NCBI RefSeq assembly: GCF_001476655.1
Contig: NZ_LDRT01000007.1
Coordinates: 19,387-83,386, forward strand
Origin: Microbacterium testaceum
GTDB lineage: Bacteria; Actinomycetota; Actinomycetes; Actinomycetales; Microbacteriaceae
Direction of reading: 5' to 3'
DNA: 64,000 bases
Every line of letters begins with the position of its first letter. The stretch's first letter is position 1. The position numbers were made by a program, and so were the translations under genes. Below, piece after piece: positions 31,671-39,920 of this stretch. The notes beneath the pieces are model-generated. The model was given only the letters and a program-made list of their open reading frames with translations. It was not told the origin of the DNA and ran no database searches.

Positions 31671-32459
31671 ATGGCATCCGTCCTCAACGTCTCGGCGTAT
31701 CTGTTCACGCGCATCGACGACCCCGTCGCGCTGCGCCACACGCTGCGCGAAAGGGCGATCGCGGCTGAGCTGCGCGGGACGATCCTGCTCGCCGAGGAGG
31801 GCATCAACCTCTTCCTCGCGGGAGAGGCCGACGCCGTGCGCGGCTTCGTCGACGATCTGCGCGCCGACCCGCGATTCGCCGCCCTCGAGACCAAGGACAG
31901 CTGGTCGGATGCCGTGCCGTTCGGCAAACTCCTGGTCAAGGTGAAGCGCGAGATCATCCGCATGGACCGGCCGGAGGTGCGCCCGCAGGACGGGCGCGCC
32001 CCCGCGGTCAGCCCCGACACCCTGCGCCGCTGGCTCGATCAGGGCACCGACGACGAGGGGCGGGAGGTCGTCCTCGTCGACACCCGCAACGCCTTCGAGG
32101 TCGATTACGGCACCTTCGCCGGGGCGAAGGACTGGCGCATCGAGCGCTTCACCCAGTTCCCGGATGCCGCGAGCTCCCACCGCGACGAGCTCGCGGGCAA
32201 GACCGTCGTGAGTTTCTGCACGGGCGGGATCCGCTGCGAGAAGGCGGCGCTGTACCTGCGCGACGAAGGTCTCGACGCGTACCAGCTCGACGGCGGGATC
32301 CTCGGGTGGTTCGCCGCCCAGGGCGCCGCGCACTGGGACGGCGACTGTTTCGTCTTCGACGGGCGCGAGGCGCTGGATGCGGGACTCGCACCGACGCACA
32401 ACTCCGGCAAACCCGGCGCCCTCGCTGCCGCAGGGGCCTTCGACGACGGGATCGCCTGA
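31671..32459 (+). CDS. trhO: tRNA uridine(34) hydroxylase TrhO, rhodanese-domain family
   Basis: The 262-residue protein is of the YceA/TrhO family. The N-terminal domain holds LRGTILLAEEGINLFLAG, and the C-terminal rhodanese domain includes VLVDTRNAFEVDYGTF and the active-site loop SFCTGGIRCEKAA. TrhO hydroxylates U34 of certain tRNAs toward 5-methoxyuridine-type modifications. TACGCT at 31659-31664 is six bases before the ATG, so the mRNA is probably leaderless. It heads an operon with a dipeptidase and an acetyltransferase. Confidence 0.92.
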   Translation: MASVLNVSAYLFTRIDDPVALRHTLRERAIAAELRGTILLAEEGINLFLAGEADAVRGFVDDLRADPRFAALETKDSWSDAVPFGKLLVKVKREIIRMDRPEVRPQDGRAPAVSPDTLRRWLDQGTDDEGREVVLVDTRNAFEVDYGTFAGAKDWRIERFTQFPDAASSHRDELAGKTVVSFCTGGIRCEKAALYLRDEGLDAYQLDGGILGWFAAQGAAHWDGDCFVFDGREALDAGLAPTHNSGKPGALAAAGAFDDGIA

Positions 32460-32462
32460 GCT

Positions 32463-33416
32463 GTGCTCTGGGATCAGCACGCCTGCGTCGAGCTCGTCGA
32501 GACGGCGGACATCACCGAGGTGCGACGCTACCGCGGCGCCGGGGGCGGGTACGTCTCGCTGAACGTCGGCTACGCCCCGCACGCGCCCGAGCTCACGGCA
32601 TCCCTCCTCCGGTCCTTCCGCGCCCAGGTGCACGCGATCGACGGCCTCGAGCTCGCGGACACCGTCCGCGACATCGACCGCATCGCGGCCCGGGGCGACA
32701 CCGCCATCGCGTTCGACCTCGAGGACTGCGCTCCTCTCGGTGGGGATCTGGATGCCGTCGGCCCCCTTGTCGCGCAGGGCGTGCGCACGCTCGGCCCGAC
32801 GTACAACCACGCCAACCGCGCGGGAGGCGGCTGTCTCGACGCGGTCGACGACGGCCTCACCGCGTGGGGCCGCGACCTGGTCGCCGAGCTGAACCGACGC
32901 GGGATGGTGCCGGACGGCTCGCACGTCGGCGCGCGCACGACTCTCGACATGTGCCGGGTCTCGGCTCGACCCGTCGTCTTCAGCCACTCGAACATGCGTG
33001 CCGTGTGGGACCACCCTCGCAACATCACCGACGATCAGGCCCGCGCCGTCCGCGACACCGGGGGAGTCGTCGGCATCACCGGTGTCGGGATCTTCCTCGG
33101 CCCGAACACCCCGACGCTCGAGGCGATGGTGCGCCACATCGAGCACGCGGTCGGCGTCGTGGGTATGGCGCACGTCGGTGTCAGCACCGACTTCTCGTTC
33201 GACTGGCGCACCTTCCGCGACACGGTCGCCGCGTCCCCCGAGCTCTACGACGACAGCTACACCCGGTGGGGTCCCCTGGAATGGATGCCGCCCGAGACCT
33301 TCGTCGGCCTCCGCGCCGCGCTCGCCGCGAGAGGATGGACCGACGCCGACACCGCCGCCGTGCTCGGCGGCAACTTCCGCCGCGTGGCGGCCGAGAGCTG
33401 GGAGCCCCTGCCATGA
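32463..33416 (+). CDS. Membrane dipeptidase (M19 family)
   Basis: The 317-residue protein is a zinc-dependent M19/renal-dipeptidase-type hydrolase. LWDQHAC holds the Asp-x-His pair (usually DGHxD), FDLEDCAPLGG the bridging Glu region, and PVVFSHSNMRAV and VGVSTDFSFD further ligands. Substitution of the second Asp of DGHxD by Cys is unusual. It may act on dipeptides or related amides. GTG at 32463 follows the trhO stop by three bases and is the only start that keeps the first metal motif. The stop overlaps the acetyltransferase ATG. Confidence 0.88.
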   Translation: MLWDQHACVELVETADITEVRRYRGAGGGYVSLNVGYAPHAPELTASLLRSFRAQVHAIDGLELADTVRDIDRIAARGDTAIAFDLEDCAPLGGDLDAVGPLVAQGVRTLGPTYNHANRAGGGCLDAVDDGLTAWGRDLVAELNRRGMVPDGSHVGARTTLDMCRVSARPVVFSHSNMRAVWDHPRNITDDQARAVRDTGGVVGITGVGIFLGPNTPTLEAMVRHIEHAVGVVGMAHVGVSTDFSFDWRTFRDTVAASPELYDDSYTRWGPLEWMPPETFVGLRAALAARGWTDADTAAVLGGNFRRVAAESWEPLP

Positions 33417-33925
33417 CCGATCTGAGAGACGGGGCCGTGCTGCGCCCCGCCCGCGCGGGCGACGAAGAGGGCATCCTCGCGTGCATCCAGGCGCTGGCCG
33501 ACTACGAGAAGGAACCGGATGCCGTGGACAACACGGCCGAGATGATCCGGGAGACGCTGTTCGGCGACGATCCCCGTGCTTTCGCGTTCGTCGTGGAGAG
33601 GGACGGCGAGGTGCGCGCCATCGCGATCTGGTTCCTCACGTATTCGACGTGGACCGGACGCCACGGGATCTGGCTCGAGGATCTCTACGTCCACGAGGAG
33701 CACCGTTCGAGCGGCTACGGGGTGGCGCTGCTCGCCGCCCTCGCCGCGGAGTGCATCGACAAGGAGTACACGCGCTTGGAGTGGACCGTCCTCGACTGGA
33801 ACGAGCCCGCGATCGGGTTCTACCGCGCCCTCGGCGCCGAGGCGATGGAGGAGTGGACCACGCGGCGGGTTACGGGAGACGCGTTGACCGCGCTCGCCGC
33901 CCGGGCGTCGCGCGGCGAGCCGTGA
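33413..33925 (+). CDS. GNAT-family N-acetyltransferase (diamine-acetyltransferase-like)
   Basis: The 170-residue protein has the GNAT fold with the acetyl-CoA loop EEHRSSGYGVALLAAL (about 98-113). ILACIQALADYEKEPDAV at the start and GIWLEDLYV are typical of the spermidine/spermine acetyltransferase-like branch found in bacteria. Substrate unproven. ATGA overlap with the dipeptidase gene gives coupled translation. Confidence 0.9.
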   Translation: MTDLRDGAVLRPARAGDEEGILACIQALADYEKEPDAVDNTAEMIRETLFGDDPRAFAFVVERDGEVRAIAIWFLTYSTWTGRHGIWLEDLYVHEEHRSSGYGVALLAALAAECIDKEYTRLEWTVLDWNEPAIGFYRALGAEAMEEWTTRRVTGDALTALAARASRGEP

Positions 33926-34062
33926 ACGACGCGACGCGTCACCGATGACGCCCTGATGGCGTGTGGTCGCGCGCCGCGGGGTGAGGTGCGTCCTCCCGCG
34001 GTCCACCGCATCGCACGCCAGAAGTGCGCATCGCCGGGGAAAGCACGCGTGCGCCCGGAAGC

Positions 34063-34078
34063 GTAGCCCCAGGGCTAC
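34063..34078. promoter_or_regulatory. Perfect palindrome upstream of the Sdp-type operon
   Basis: GTAGCCC-CA-GGGCTAC is a perfect 7+7 palindrome located 50 bases upstream of a TAGCGT -10 hexamer (34128-34133) and 88 bases before the toxin-precursor ATG. It is a candidate operator or a short hairpin ending the upstream transcript. No regulator gene is adjacent. The rest of the 241-base gap shows nothing else. Confidence 0.4.
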
Positions 34079-34127
34079 GATCGGCCGGTTTCGCGCCGCG
34101 TGACGGGACGGCGGCTCCGCGAATGGC

Positions 34128-34133
34128 TAGCGT
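34128..34133 (+). promoter_or_regulatory. -10 hexamer of the Sdp-type operon
   Basis: TAGCGT matches the TANNNT hexamer used throughout the window. Here it lies 33 bases before the ATG and leaves room for a leader with an AGGGGT ribosome binding site at 34154-34159, so this operon is not leaderless. Confidence 0.4.
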
Positions 34134-34166
34134 CGTCGCCACGCCATCCATCGACAGGGGTCCCCC

Positions 34167-34880
34167 ATGCGCACCGTTTCATCCGTTTCTCATCGCCTGA
34201 CCGTGGTCGGAGGGGTCGTGGCACTCTGCGCCGGCCTGCTCGTCCCCACCGCTGCCCATGCGGCACCCAGCGCGCCGGCGAGTGCCGCGTCGTCGGCCGT
34301 GTCCGCACCGCTCTCGCCCGAGAAGGCGGAGGCGGTCTTCCTCGCGCTGTTCTTCATGCAGGGCGACGAGGCGCTCGCGCTCTACGAGCACGACGCCATT
34401 TCTCAGCTGGACGGCTTCGGCGACGTGTACGCCGCCGTGAACGCCCCCGAGGCGCGGGCGGTCTCAGCCTCCGTGGTGGCGGATCTTCGGGCCTCCGATC
34501 CCGAGTACTTCACCCGGTTCGCGAGTTCCGTCGCCTCCGGCAACCCGTTCGTCGTCGAGGAGCAGATCGCGCAGAGTCGCGCGGACATCTCGGGAACCGC
34601 GACCATCGCCGCCCTCGCGGATCAGGATGCCGCGACCTACGTTCCCGGCGAGATGGGGCCCACGTGCGGTGTCACGGTCGTCGTCGGCGCGGCATTCGTC
34701 CTCGCCGTCGCCGTCTTCGCGGCCGCGGGAGCCGTCATCTGGGTGGCGGCGGCCGGGGGTCAGGTCGTGGCCGTCGCCGAGACCGCCGTCGAGGTGCGCA
34801 ACGTCCAGCGCGCCGCGCAGGGCGACCAGCTCTACCAGGACTGGATCGCCGACGTGACGACCACCTACGCGGGCGCGTGA
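34167..34880 (+). CDS. sdpC: Sporulation-delaying-protein (SdpC) family toxin precursor
   Basis: The 237-residue precursor has a Sec signal peptide (hydrophobic 11-28, cleavage after AHA near residue 32), a hydrophilic middle (about 50-160) and a strongly hydrophobic region from about 165 to 205. Processing of B. subtilis SdpC frees a hydrophobic peptide from the corresponding region, and actinobacterial homologues share the GPTCGV start of that region seen here. Cys167 is the only cysteine of the mature part, whereas the Bacillus peptide has two that form a disulfide. The next two genes encode SdpA- and SdpB-like proteins, which in Bacillus are needed to make the active peptide. That context makes the call strong. 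Confidence 0.83.
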   Translation: MRTVSSVSHRLTVVGGVVALCAGLLVPTAAHAAPSAPASAASSAVSAPLSPEKAEAVFLALFFMQGDEALALYEHDAISQLDGFGDVYAAVNAPEARAVSASVVADLRASDPEYFTRFASSVASGNPFVVEEQIAQSRADISGTATIAALADQDAATYVPGEMGPTCGVTVVVGAAFVLAVAVFAAAGAVIWVAAAGGQVVAVAETAVEVRNVQRAAQGDQLYQDWIADVTTTYAGA

Positions 34881-35422
34881 AGAAGAGACTCACCGCGATC
34901 GCCTGCAGCATCGTCTTCGGGGTGTTCGGCCTATACGTCTTCCAGGCGAGTGTCGGGCCGAACATCCTGCGTCTGCCGGGACAATCGTGGGTCAAGCCGA
35001 TCGTGAACACCGTGATGCCCGAGGGGTGGGCGTTCTTCACCAAGCCCGCCGACTCCTCCGTCGTGACGGTGTTCGCATCCCACGCGGCAGGATTCACCGA
35101 GATCACCTCCCCGTCGAACGCCGAACCTCGCTGGGTGTTCGGTCTCAACCGTCAGTCCCGCTATCAGGCGTTCGAGTCCGCGTCGCTGATGCTCGGCATC
35201 GGGAAGGAACAGTGGACCGAGTGCTCCGAGACCGAGACGAACCTCGAATGCCTCGCGCGTGTCGAGACCACGGCCGCGGTCACCAACGCCGGTCAGCTGC
35301 AGACCCTGTGCGGGGGGATCGGCTTGGTCGCCGAGGGGGTCGTCCCCTGGTCGTACCGGGGGTTCGCCGCGGAGGTGCGCGTGCCGCGGGAGGCCCTCCT
35401 CGTGGAGGCCGACTGTGACTGA
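34877..35422 (+). CDS. sdpA: SdpA-family antimicrobial peptide maturation protein
   Basis: The 181-residue protein has one N-terminal membrane helix (about 5-24) and an extracytoplasmic or cytoplasmic domain with WAFFTKPADSSVVTVF, WVFGLNRQSRYQAFE and several cysteines. The FFTKP pattern is the mark of the SdpA family. SdpA is required with SdpB to produce mature SDP toxin in Bacillus; the chemistry is not known. GTG at 34877 overlaps the sdpC stop (GTGA), so translation is coupled. Its own stop lies within the sdpB start region (eight-base overlap). Confidence 0.82.
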   Translation: MKKRLTAIACSIVFGVFGLYVFQASVGPNILRLPGQSWVKPIVNTVMPEGWAFFTKPADSSVVTVFASHAAGFTEITSPSNAEPRWVFGLNRQSRYQAFESASLMLGIGKEQWTECSETETNLECLARVETTAAVTNAGQLQTLCGGIGLVAEGVVPWSYRGFAAEVRVPREALLVEADCD

Positions 35423-36338
35423 GGCGCCGAACGGTGGGCCCTGGTCGCCGTGGATCAGTGTCGCCCGCTCGCTGCTCGCGCTGTCTCTGACCGGCACGCT
35501 GCTGTTCACCCCCTCCGCGGTGCTCTTCGCGCGGCTGTCCGGTGTCACCGCCGCCGAGCAGTGCGGAGGAACCTCCGCCTGGTCGCTGTTCTGTCTGATC
35601 CCCCCGACGGCCTCGCCGTGGGCGACGGTTCTCGCGATCGGTGTGTTGCTGTGGGTCGCGTCGGGCGTGCTCCCCGCCCTGTCTGCGGTGCCTTTCGCCT
35701 ATGTCGCGTACAGCGTCACGACCGCGGGAACCCTCGTGGACGGGGGCGACCAGGTCGTCCTCGTGCTGGCGGTCCTGTTCATCCCCTACGCGTTGTGCGA
35801 CGGGCGGATCCTCGCCTGGCGCGCGCCGCGGCGCGCCGCAGGAGAGATCCGGGCGACGATCGCGGCGTCGGTCGTCGTCGTCCTCCGCCTGCAGATCAGC
35901 GTCATCTACCTCGTCGCGTGCGTCAGCAAGCTCTCGGCGACGGCCTGGGTCGAAGGGTCCGCTCTGTACTACTGGACGAGGATCCCCGCGTTCGGAACCC
36001 CGGACTGGCTCGCCGGTATCGTCTATGCAGCGACCGGTACCCCGATCACCTCCGTGCTGCTGACCTGGGGAACGCTGGCGCTGGAGTTCGCCCTCGGTGT
36101 CAGCATGCTTCTTCCGCAGCGGGTGAGGCTGAACGTGCTGCTGCCGGCGGGGCTCCTGCTCCACGGTGCCATCCTGTTCGTGATGGGCATCGCCAGTTTC
36201 TCCCTCGCGATGTGCGGAGCCCTGCTCATCTTGCTGATCCCGGCACGCAGTTCGTGGTCGGTGCTCGCCGACCGCTGGTACACCCGTCGTCCGAGGACGC
36301 GCCCCGGAAAGAAGGAGTCCTCCCTTGCGCTTTCATGA
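35415..36338 (+). CDS. sdpB: SdpB-family (HTTM) multipass membrane protein
   Basis: The 307-residue protein has about seven hydrophobic segments and the HTTM/SdpB pattern: RLQISVIYLVACVSKLSATA, WVEGSALYYW and a later MGIASFSLAMCG. HTTM proteins are related to vitamin-K-dependent carboxylases, and SdpB is needed for maturation of the SDP toxin. GTG at 35415 overlaps the end of sdpA by eight bases. The 3' end overlaps the following gene by 14 bases, so all four genes form one operon. Confidence 0.84.
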   Translation: MTEAPNGGPWSPWISVARSLLALSLTGTLLFTPSAVLFARLSGVTAAEQCGGTSAWSLFCLIPPTASPWATVLAIGVLLWVASGVLPALSAVPFAYVAYSVTTAGTLVDGGDQVVLVLAVLFIPYALCDGRILAWRAPRRAAGEIRATIAASVVVVLRLQISVIYLVACVSKLSATAWVEGSALYYWTRIPAFGTPDWLAGIVYAATGTPITSVLLTWGTLALEFALGVSMLLPQRVRLNVLLPAGLLLHGAILFVMGIASFSLAMCGALLILLIPARSSWSVLADRWYTRRPRTRPGKKESSLALS

Positions 36339-36813
36339 CACCACGATCGGCCCCCGCTGGCTGGCGATCGCGGGCGCCGCGTCGCTCCTTCTCGTCGTGG
36401 TCATCTCGGTGATCGCGTTCCCCGTGGTGCGGGGGCAGATCGACCGGATCGGCCCGGTCGTGCTGACGGTGGGTGCCCTGGCGCTGCTCGCGGTGGTTGC
36501 GGCGGGCGTGCTGGGAATGCTTCGTCGCATCACGATCGCCGTGGGCCCGACCCACCTCGACGCCCGGCTCGTACCCGTCCGCGTCATGCACGTGCCGCTC
36601 TCCCGGATCGTCGAGGTGCGTGTGGCCGACGTCGATCCTGCGGCCGCGGGTGGTATCGGCTGGCGCATCGTCGGCCGGCGCCGATTCGTTCTCTGGTCGG
36701 CCGGGCCGGCGGTCTGGCTGACGTTGAGCGACGGGTCGACACGCGTCCTGCGCACCGACCGCGCCGATGATCTGCGCGCGGTGCTCTCCTCGTCGGTGGC
36801 CGCGGGATCCTGA
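36325..36813 (+). CDS. Membrane protein with PH-like domain, last gene of the Sdp-type operon
   Basis: From TTG at 36325 the protein is 162 residues with two N-terminal helices (about 12-33 and 40-63) and a C-terminal beta-rich, PH-like domain (about 68-150). A good AAGGAG lies seven bases before the TTG. It is not SdpI- or SdpR-like by sequence. Position as the last gene of a toxin operon, overlapping sdpB by 14 bases, suggests self-immunity or a maturation helper, but that is inference. Its only sequence resemblance is to small two-helix PH-domain membrane proteins of actinobacteria. Confidence 0.7.
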   Translation: MRFHDTTIGPRWLAIAGAASLLLVVVISVIAFPVVRGQIDRIGPVVLTVGALALLAVVAAGVLGMLRRITIAVGPTHLDARLVPVRVMHVPLSRIVEVRVADVDPAAAGGIGWRIVGRRRFVLWSAGPAVWLTLSDGSTRVLRTDRADDLRAVLSSSVAAGS

Positions 36814-36840
36814 CCCCCTGTCGACGCGTGCGGATCGCGC

Positions 36841-38073
36841 TCACGCGAGATCGACGAGGACCGCTTCCGCCGCTCGTTGCCCTGACACCAGCGCTCCCTG
36901 GATCGACGCCGTGTCGCGATGATCGCCCGCCACGTAGCGTCCGTCGTCGAGGCGCACGGGCCGGCGCAGTCGGAGCGGTGGGTCCTGCGCGGGCAGAGCG
37001 CGAGCGATGTCGTCACGCCGCAGGAGCCGCCACGGACGGGTGTCGGCGTCCCAGATCTCGGCGAGCTGGCGGCGGATGCCGTCCTCGGTCGCCGCGGAGG
37101 GCATCACGCACGTCGCCTGGATGAGGTGCTGTCCCCGCGGGGCGTAGGTCGGGGCGGTGTTCGTCAGGATCGCGGTGTTGACGATCGGTCCGCGCCGGCG
37201 GCCGTCGACGCGGAGCGCGGCATCGGCGCTGGGGGCGTCGTCGGCGGCGAACCACCACGTCTGCAGTCCGCGCGGGCGAGGGAGCGCGACATCCAGCGCC
37301 GGGTCGAGACCGGTGGCGATCACGACGGCGCGGGCGGTGACGGCCTCCTGTCCCTCGACCCCGACGTGCCAGCCGGAGGCCCGGTGCCGGGTCGAGACGA
37401 CCCGATGCCGGAGCCGGATGCCGACCCCGGCCCGGCGGGCGGTGTCGGCGAGCTGCGCGGGAAGCGCTCCGATGCCGGCGGCCGGGACCCCGGGCCTCCC
37501 GAACGCGAAGCTGCGGATCAGCAGGCGCGTGAAGGCGTCCGACGTATCCTGCCGGTCATCGGCGAGGACGCCGGCGAGAAAGGGCTCGAGCACGCTCTCG
37601 CGCAGGGGTCCGCGCAGGCCCGCGCGGTCCCAGGCCTCCTCCAGCGTGCGGTCGCGGCCGGTCTTCGCGGCGCGGGCGGACGCGAGGGTCGGCCCCGCCC
37701 ACCGCGCGAGTGCGACGAGGTCGGCGGAACGGACGAGACCGGCGCGCAGCGTCTCGGGGAGGGCCGAGGGGTGCCGCAGGGGGTGCGCCAGGCGGGCGAG
37801 TCGGTCCTCGAGCCGTACGCCGACGGCGACCGGGAAGCGCCGCAGCGCGAGGGCCTCGACATCGACCCAGCGCCGGACGGCCGGATACGCGGGATTGAGC
37901 ACGTGGAAGCCGAGGTCGAGGCGGAACCCGTCGACGATGTCGGTGCGTTCGCGTCCGCCGACCGCGTCCTCCGCCTCGAGCACGACGACATCGCGCCCGG
38001 CCTCGGCCAGGCGGGTCGCGGCGCGGAGTCCGGCAAGCCCTGCTCCCACCACGATGACGTCGTACGCGCTCAT
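36841..38073 (-). CDS. FAD-dependent amine-oxidase-type oxidoreductase
   Basis: The 410-residue protein has an N-terminal FAD site VIVVGAGLAGLRAATRLAEAG with VVVLEAEDAVGGRERT. A substrate-domain middle and a C-terminal FAD contact, VAGDHRDTASIQGALVSGQRAA, complete the fold of the protoporphyrinogen-oxidase/amine-oxidase/phytoene-desaturase family. The substrate is not evident, and no carotenoid or haem genes are adjacent. It converges on the Sdp-type operon with a 27-base gap. Confidence 0.88.
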   Translation of the reverse strand: MSAYDVIVVGAGLAGLRAATRLAEAGRDVVVLEAEDAVGGRERTDIVDGFRLDLGFHVLNPAYPAVRRWVDVEALALRRFPVAVGVRLEDRLARLAHPLRHPSALPETLRAGLVRSADLVALARWAGPTLASARAAKTGRDRTLEEAWDRAGLRGPLRESVLEPFLAGVLADDRQDTSDAFTRLLIRSFAFGRPGVPAAGIGALPAQLADTARRAGVGIRLRHRVVSTRHRASGWHVGVEGQEAVTARAVVIATGLDPALDVALPRPRGLQTWWFAADDAPSADAALRVDGRRRGPIVNTAILTNTAPTYAPRGQHLIQATCVMPSAATEDGIRRQLAEIWDADTRPWRLLRRDDIARALPAQDPPLRLRRPVRLDDGRYVAGDHRDTASIQGALVSGQRAAEAVLVDLA

Positions 38074-38237
38074 GCCGCGAGCCTAAGCAGCGTGGAGCCG
38101 CGCTCGGCGGGGCTTGCGCGCCGGGAACACCTGGCGAGTGTCCAGGACACGCCGTCATCCTCGGTGCGGTTGCGGCGTGTTTCGGACACTCGACCACCCG
38201 GCACCCGCTGTTCACCGGAGCGCGTCAGAATGTACGG

Positions 38238-38636
38238 ATGACCACCGTCACGATCCTCTTCGTCTGCGTCCACAACGCCGGGCGCTCGCAGATGGCCGCC
38301 GGCTACGCGCGGGCGCTCGGCGGCGATCGGGTCACCGTGCTCTCCGGAGGCAGCGCACCCGGCGAGACACTGAATCCCATGGCCGTCGCGGCGATGGCTG
38401 AAGAGGGCATCGACATCAGTGCCGAGGTGCCGCAGCTGCTGCTCACCGACGATGTGAGGGCGTCCGACGCCGTCATCACGATGGGCTGCGGGGACGCCTG
38501 CCCGATCTTCCCGGGCAAGAGGTACGAGGACTGGGAACTCACCGACCCGGCGGGCAAGAGCCTGGACGAGGTGCGCCCCATTCGTGACGACATCAAGGCG
38601 CGCGTCACACGCCTGCTCGACGACCTGCTGGCATGA
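38238..38636 (+). CDS. arsC: Low-molecular-weight phosphatase-like arsenate reductase family protein
   Basis: The 132-residue protein begins with the catalytic loop FVCVHNAGRSQMAAGY, the Cys-x5-Arg signature. MGCGDACPIFPGKRYEDW, then DPAGKSLDEVR supply the later cysteines and general acid Asp. This is the thioredoxin/mycothiol-linked arsenate reductase branch. No arsenite transporter or ArsR lies nearby, so the physiological role is open. A CAGAAT hexamer at 38226-38231 is six bases before the ATG, which suggests a leaderless mRNA. Confidence 0.87.
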   Translation: MTTVTILFVCVHNAGRSQMAAGYARALGGDRVTVLSGGSAPGETLNPMAVAAMAEEGIDISAEVPQLLLTDDVRASDAVITMGCGDACPIFPGKRYEDWELTDPAGKSLDEVRPIRDDIKARVTRLLDDLLA

Positions 38637-38639
38637 GAA

Positions 38640-38669
38640 AGGGCCCGGATGCCGTGGCATCCGGGCCCT
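38640..38669. terminator. Bidirectional hairpin terminator
   Basis: AGGGCCCGGATGCC and GGCATCCGGGCCCT pair perfectly around a two-base loop, between the ends of the arsC-like and msrA genes. It contains both orientations of the over-represented GGATGCC heptamer. Confidence 0.8.
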
Positions 38670-38679
38670 CGCAAGAGAC

Positions 38680-39234
38680 TTACGCGGAGGCTTCCTCGCG
38701 CTTGGGCAGCACCCAGCCGGGCCGCACGAAGTGGCACGTGTAGCCGTTCGGGATGCGCACGAGGTAGTCCTGGTGCTCCGGCTCGGCCTCCCAGAAGGGG
38801 GCTTCGGGCTCGATCGTGGTGACGACCTTCGCGGGCCAGATGCCCGATGCGTCGACGTCGGCGATCGTGTCGCGGGCGACCTTCTCCTGCTCGGGCGAGA
38901 GCGGGAAGATCGCCGAGCGGTAGCTCGTTCCGACGTCGTTGCCCTGACGGTTCAGGGTCGACGGGTCGTGGATCTGGAAGAAGAACGCCAGGATGTCGCG
39001 GTACGACGTCTGGGTGGGGTCGAAGACGATCTCGACGGCCTCCGCGTGACCGGGGTGATTGCGGTACGTCGCGTGGTCGTTCTGGCCGCCGGTGTAGCCG
39101 ACGCGCGTGTCGAGCACGCCGGGCTGGCGACGGATGAGGTCTTCGACGCCCCAGAAGCAGCCGCCCGCGAGGACGGCGGTCTCGGTGCCGGGGCGGCGGG
39201 TGATCTCGCCGGTGTCAGTGGGTCCGCTGGTCAT
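38680..39234 (-). CDS. msrA: Peptide methionine sulfoxide reductase MsrA
   Basis: The 184-residue enzyme repairs S-epimers of methionine sulfoxide. The catalytic motif GGCFWGVED is near residue 25, followed by [21 protein letters not shown] and [20 protein letters not shown] lies seven bases before the ATG at 39234. msrB is 38 bases upstream on the same strand, so the two enzymes for both sulfoxide epimers are co-expressed. Confidence 0.96.
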   Translation of the reverse strand: MTSGPTDTGEITRRPGTETAVLAGGCFWGVEDLIRRQPGVLDTRVGYTGGQNDHATYRNHPGHAEAVEIVFDPTQTSYRDILAFFFQIHDPSTLNRQGNDVGTSYRSAIFPLSPEQEKVARDTIADVDASGIWPAKVVTTIEPEAPFWEAEPEHQDYLVRIPNGYTCHFVRPGWVLPKREEASA

Positions 39235-39272
39235 GGTGATGCTCCTTTTGCGGTTGCGGAAGGGGAAAAGGT

Positions 39273-39731
39273 TCATGAGGCTCGGCTTTCGCGGAACAGG
39301 GGGAGGTACGCGCCGTATCCCTGCTCCTCGAGCTCGGCGACGGGCACGAATCGGAGGGCGGCCGAGTTCATGCAGTATCTCAGCCCCCCGGCATCGCGCG
39401 GGCCGTCGTCGAACAGATGCCCGAGGTGACTGTCGGCGCCGGCCGAGCGCACCTCGGTGCGTGTCATCCACAGGCTGCGGTCGGTCTTCTCCACGACGGC
39501 GGCCTCGTCGATGGGCCGGGTGAAGCTCGGCCACCCCGATCCGCTCTCGAATTTGTCGGTCGAGGAGAACAGCGGCTGTCCCGACACGACATCGACGTAG
39601 ATGCCGTCCTCGTGGTTGTCCCAGTACTCGTTGCGGAACGGCGGCTCGGTGGCGTCGTCCTGCGTGACGGCGAACTGGTGATCGGTGAGGCGGCTCAGCG
39701 CCTCCGACGTCTTCCGGTACTCCGTGCTCAC
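39273..39731 (-). CDS. msrB: Peptide methionine-(R)-S-oxide reductase MsrB
   Basis: The 152-residue enzyme has [43 protein letters not shown] and the catalytic [11 protein letters not shown]. The two Cx2C zinc pairs found in many MsrB proteins are absent, so this is the zinc-free form. The start is GTG at 39731. It forms an operon with msrA and repairs R-epimers of methionine sulfoxide, probably with thioredoxin or mycoredoxin. Confidence 0.95.
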   Translation of the reverse strand: MSTEYRKTSEALSRLTDHQFAVTQDDATEPPFRNEYWDNHEDGIYVDVVSGQPLFSSTDKFESGSGWPSFTRPIDEAAVVEKTDRSLWMTRTEVRSAGADSHLGHLFDDGPRDAGGLRYCMNSAALRFVPVAELEEQGYGAYLPLFRESRAS

Positions 39732-39920
39732 GGCTCGTATCCTCTCGTCCTGACGCTTTCGAAGCGGGCGTCACAGAAGAGAACGCGGGGCCCGCCCCTT
39801 TTGGTCCCGTGGGGCTGGGAGCGGGCTGTGAGTTCTCACGGGGTGTGGACGCCGAGGGCAAGCCCCGCGGTTCTCCTCGGTGCCCGCGTTAGCGTGGCGC
39901 TCATCGACCAGGAGGTACGC

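Noticed and set aside
31584..33173. Upstream extension of the glycosyltransferase frame to a 782-residue protein
   Set aside because: The extension is antisense to trhO and the M19 dipeptidase; the GT2 fold begins at the GTG at 31583 with its own ribosome binding site.
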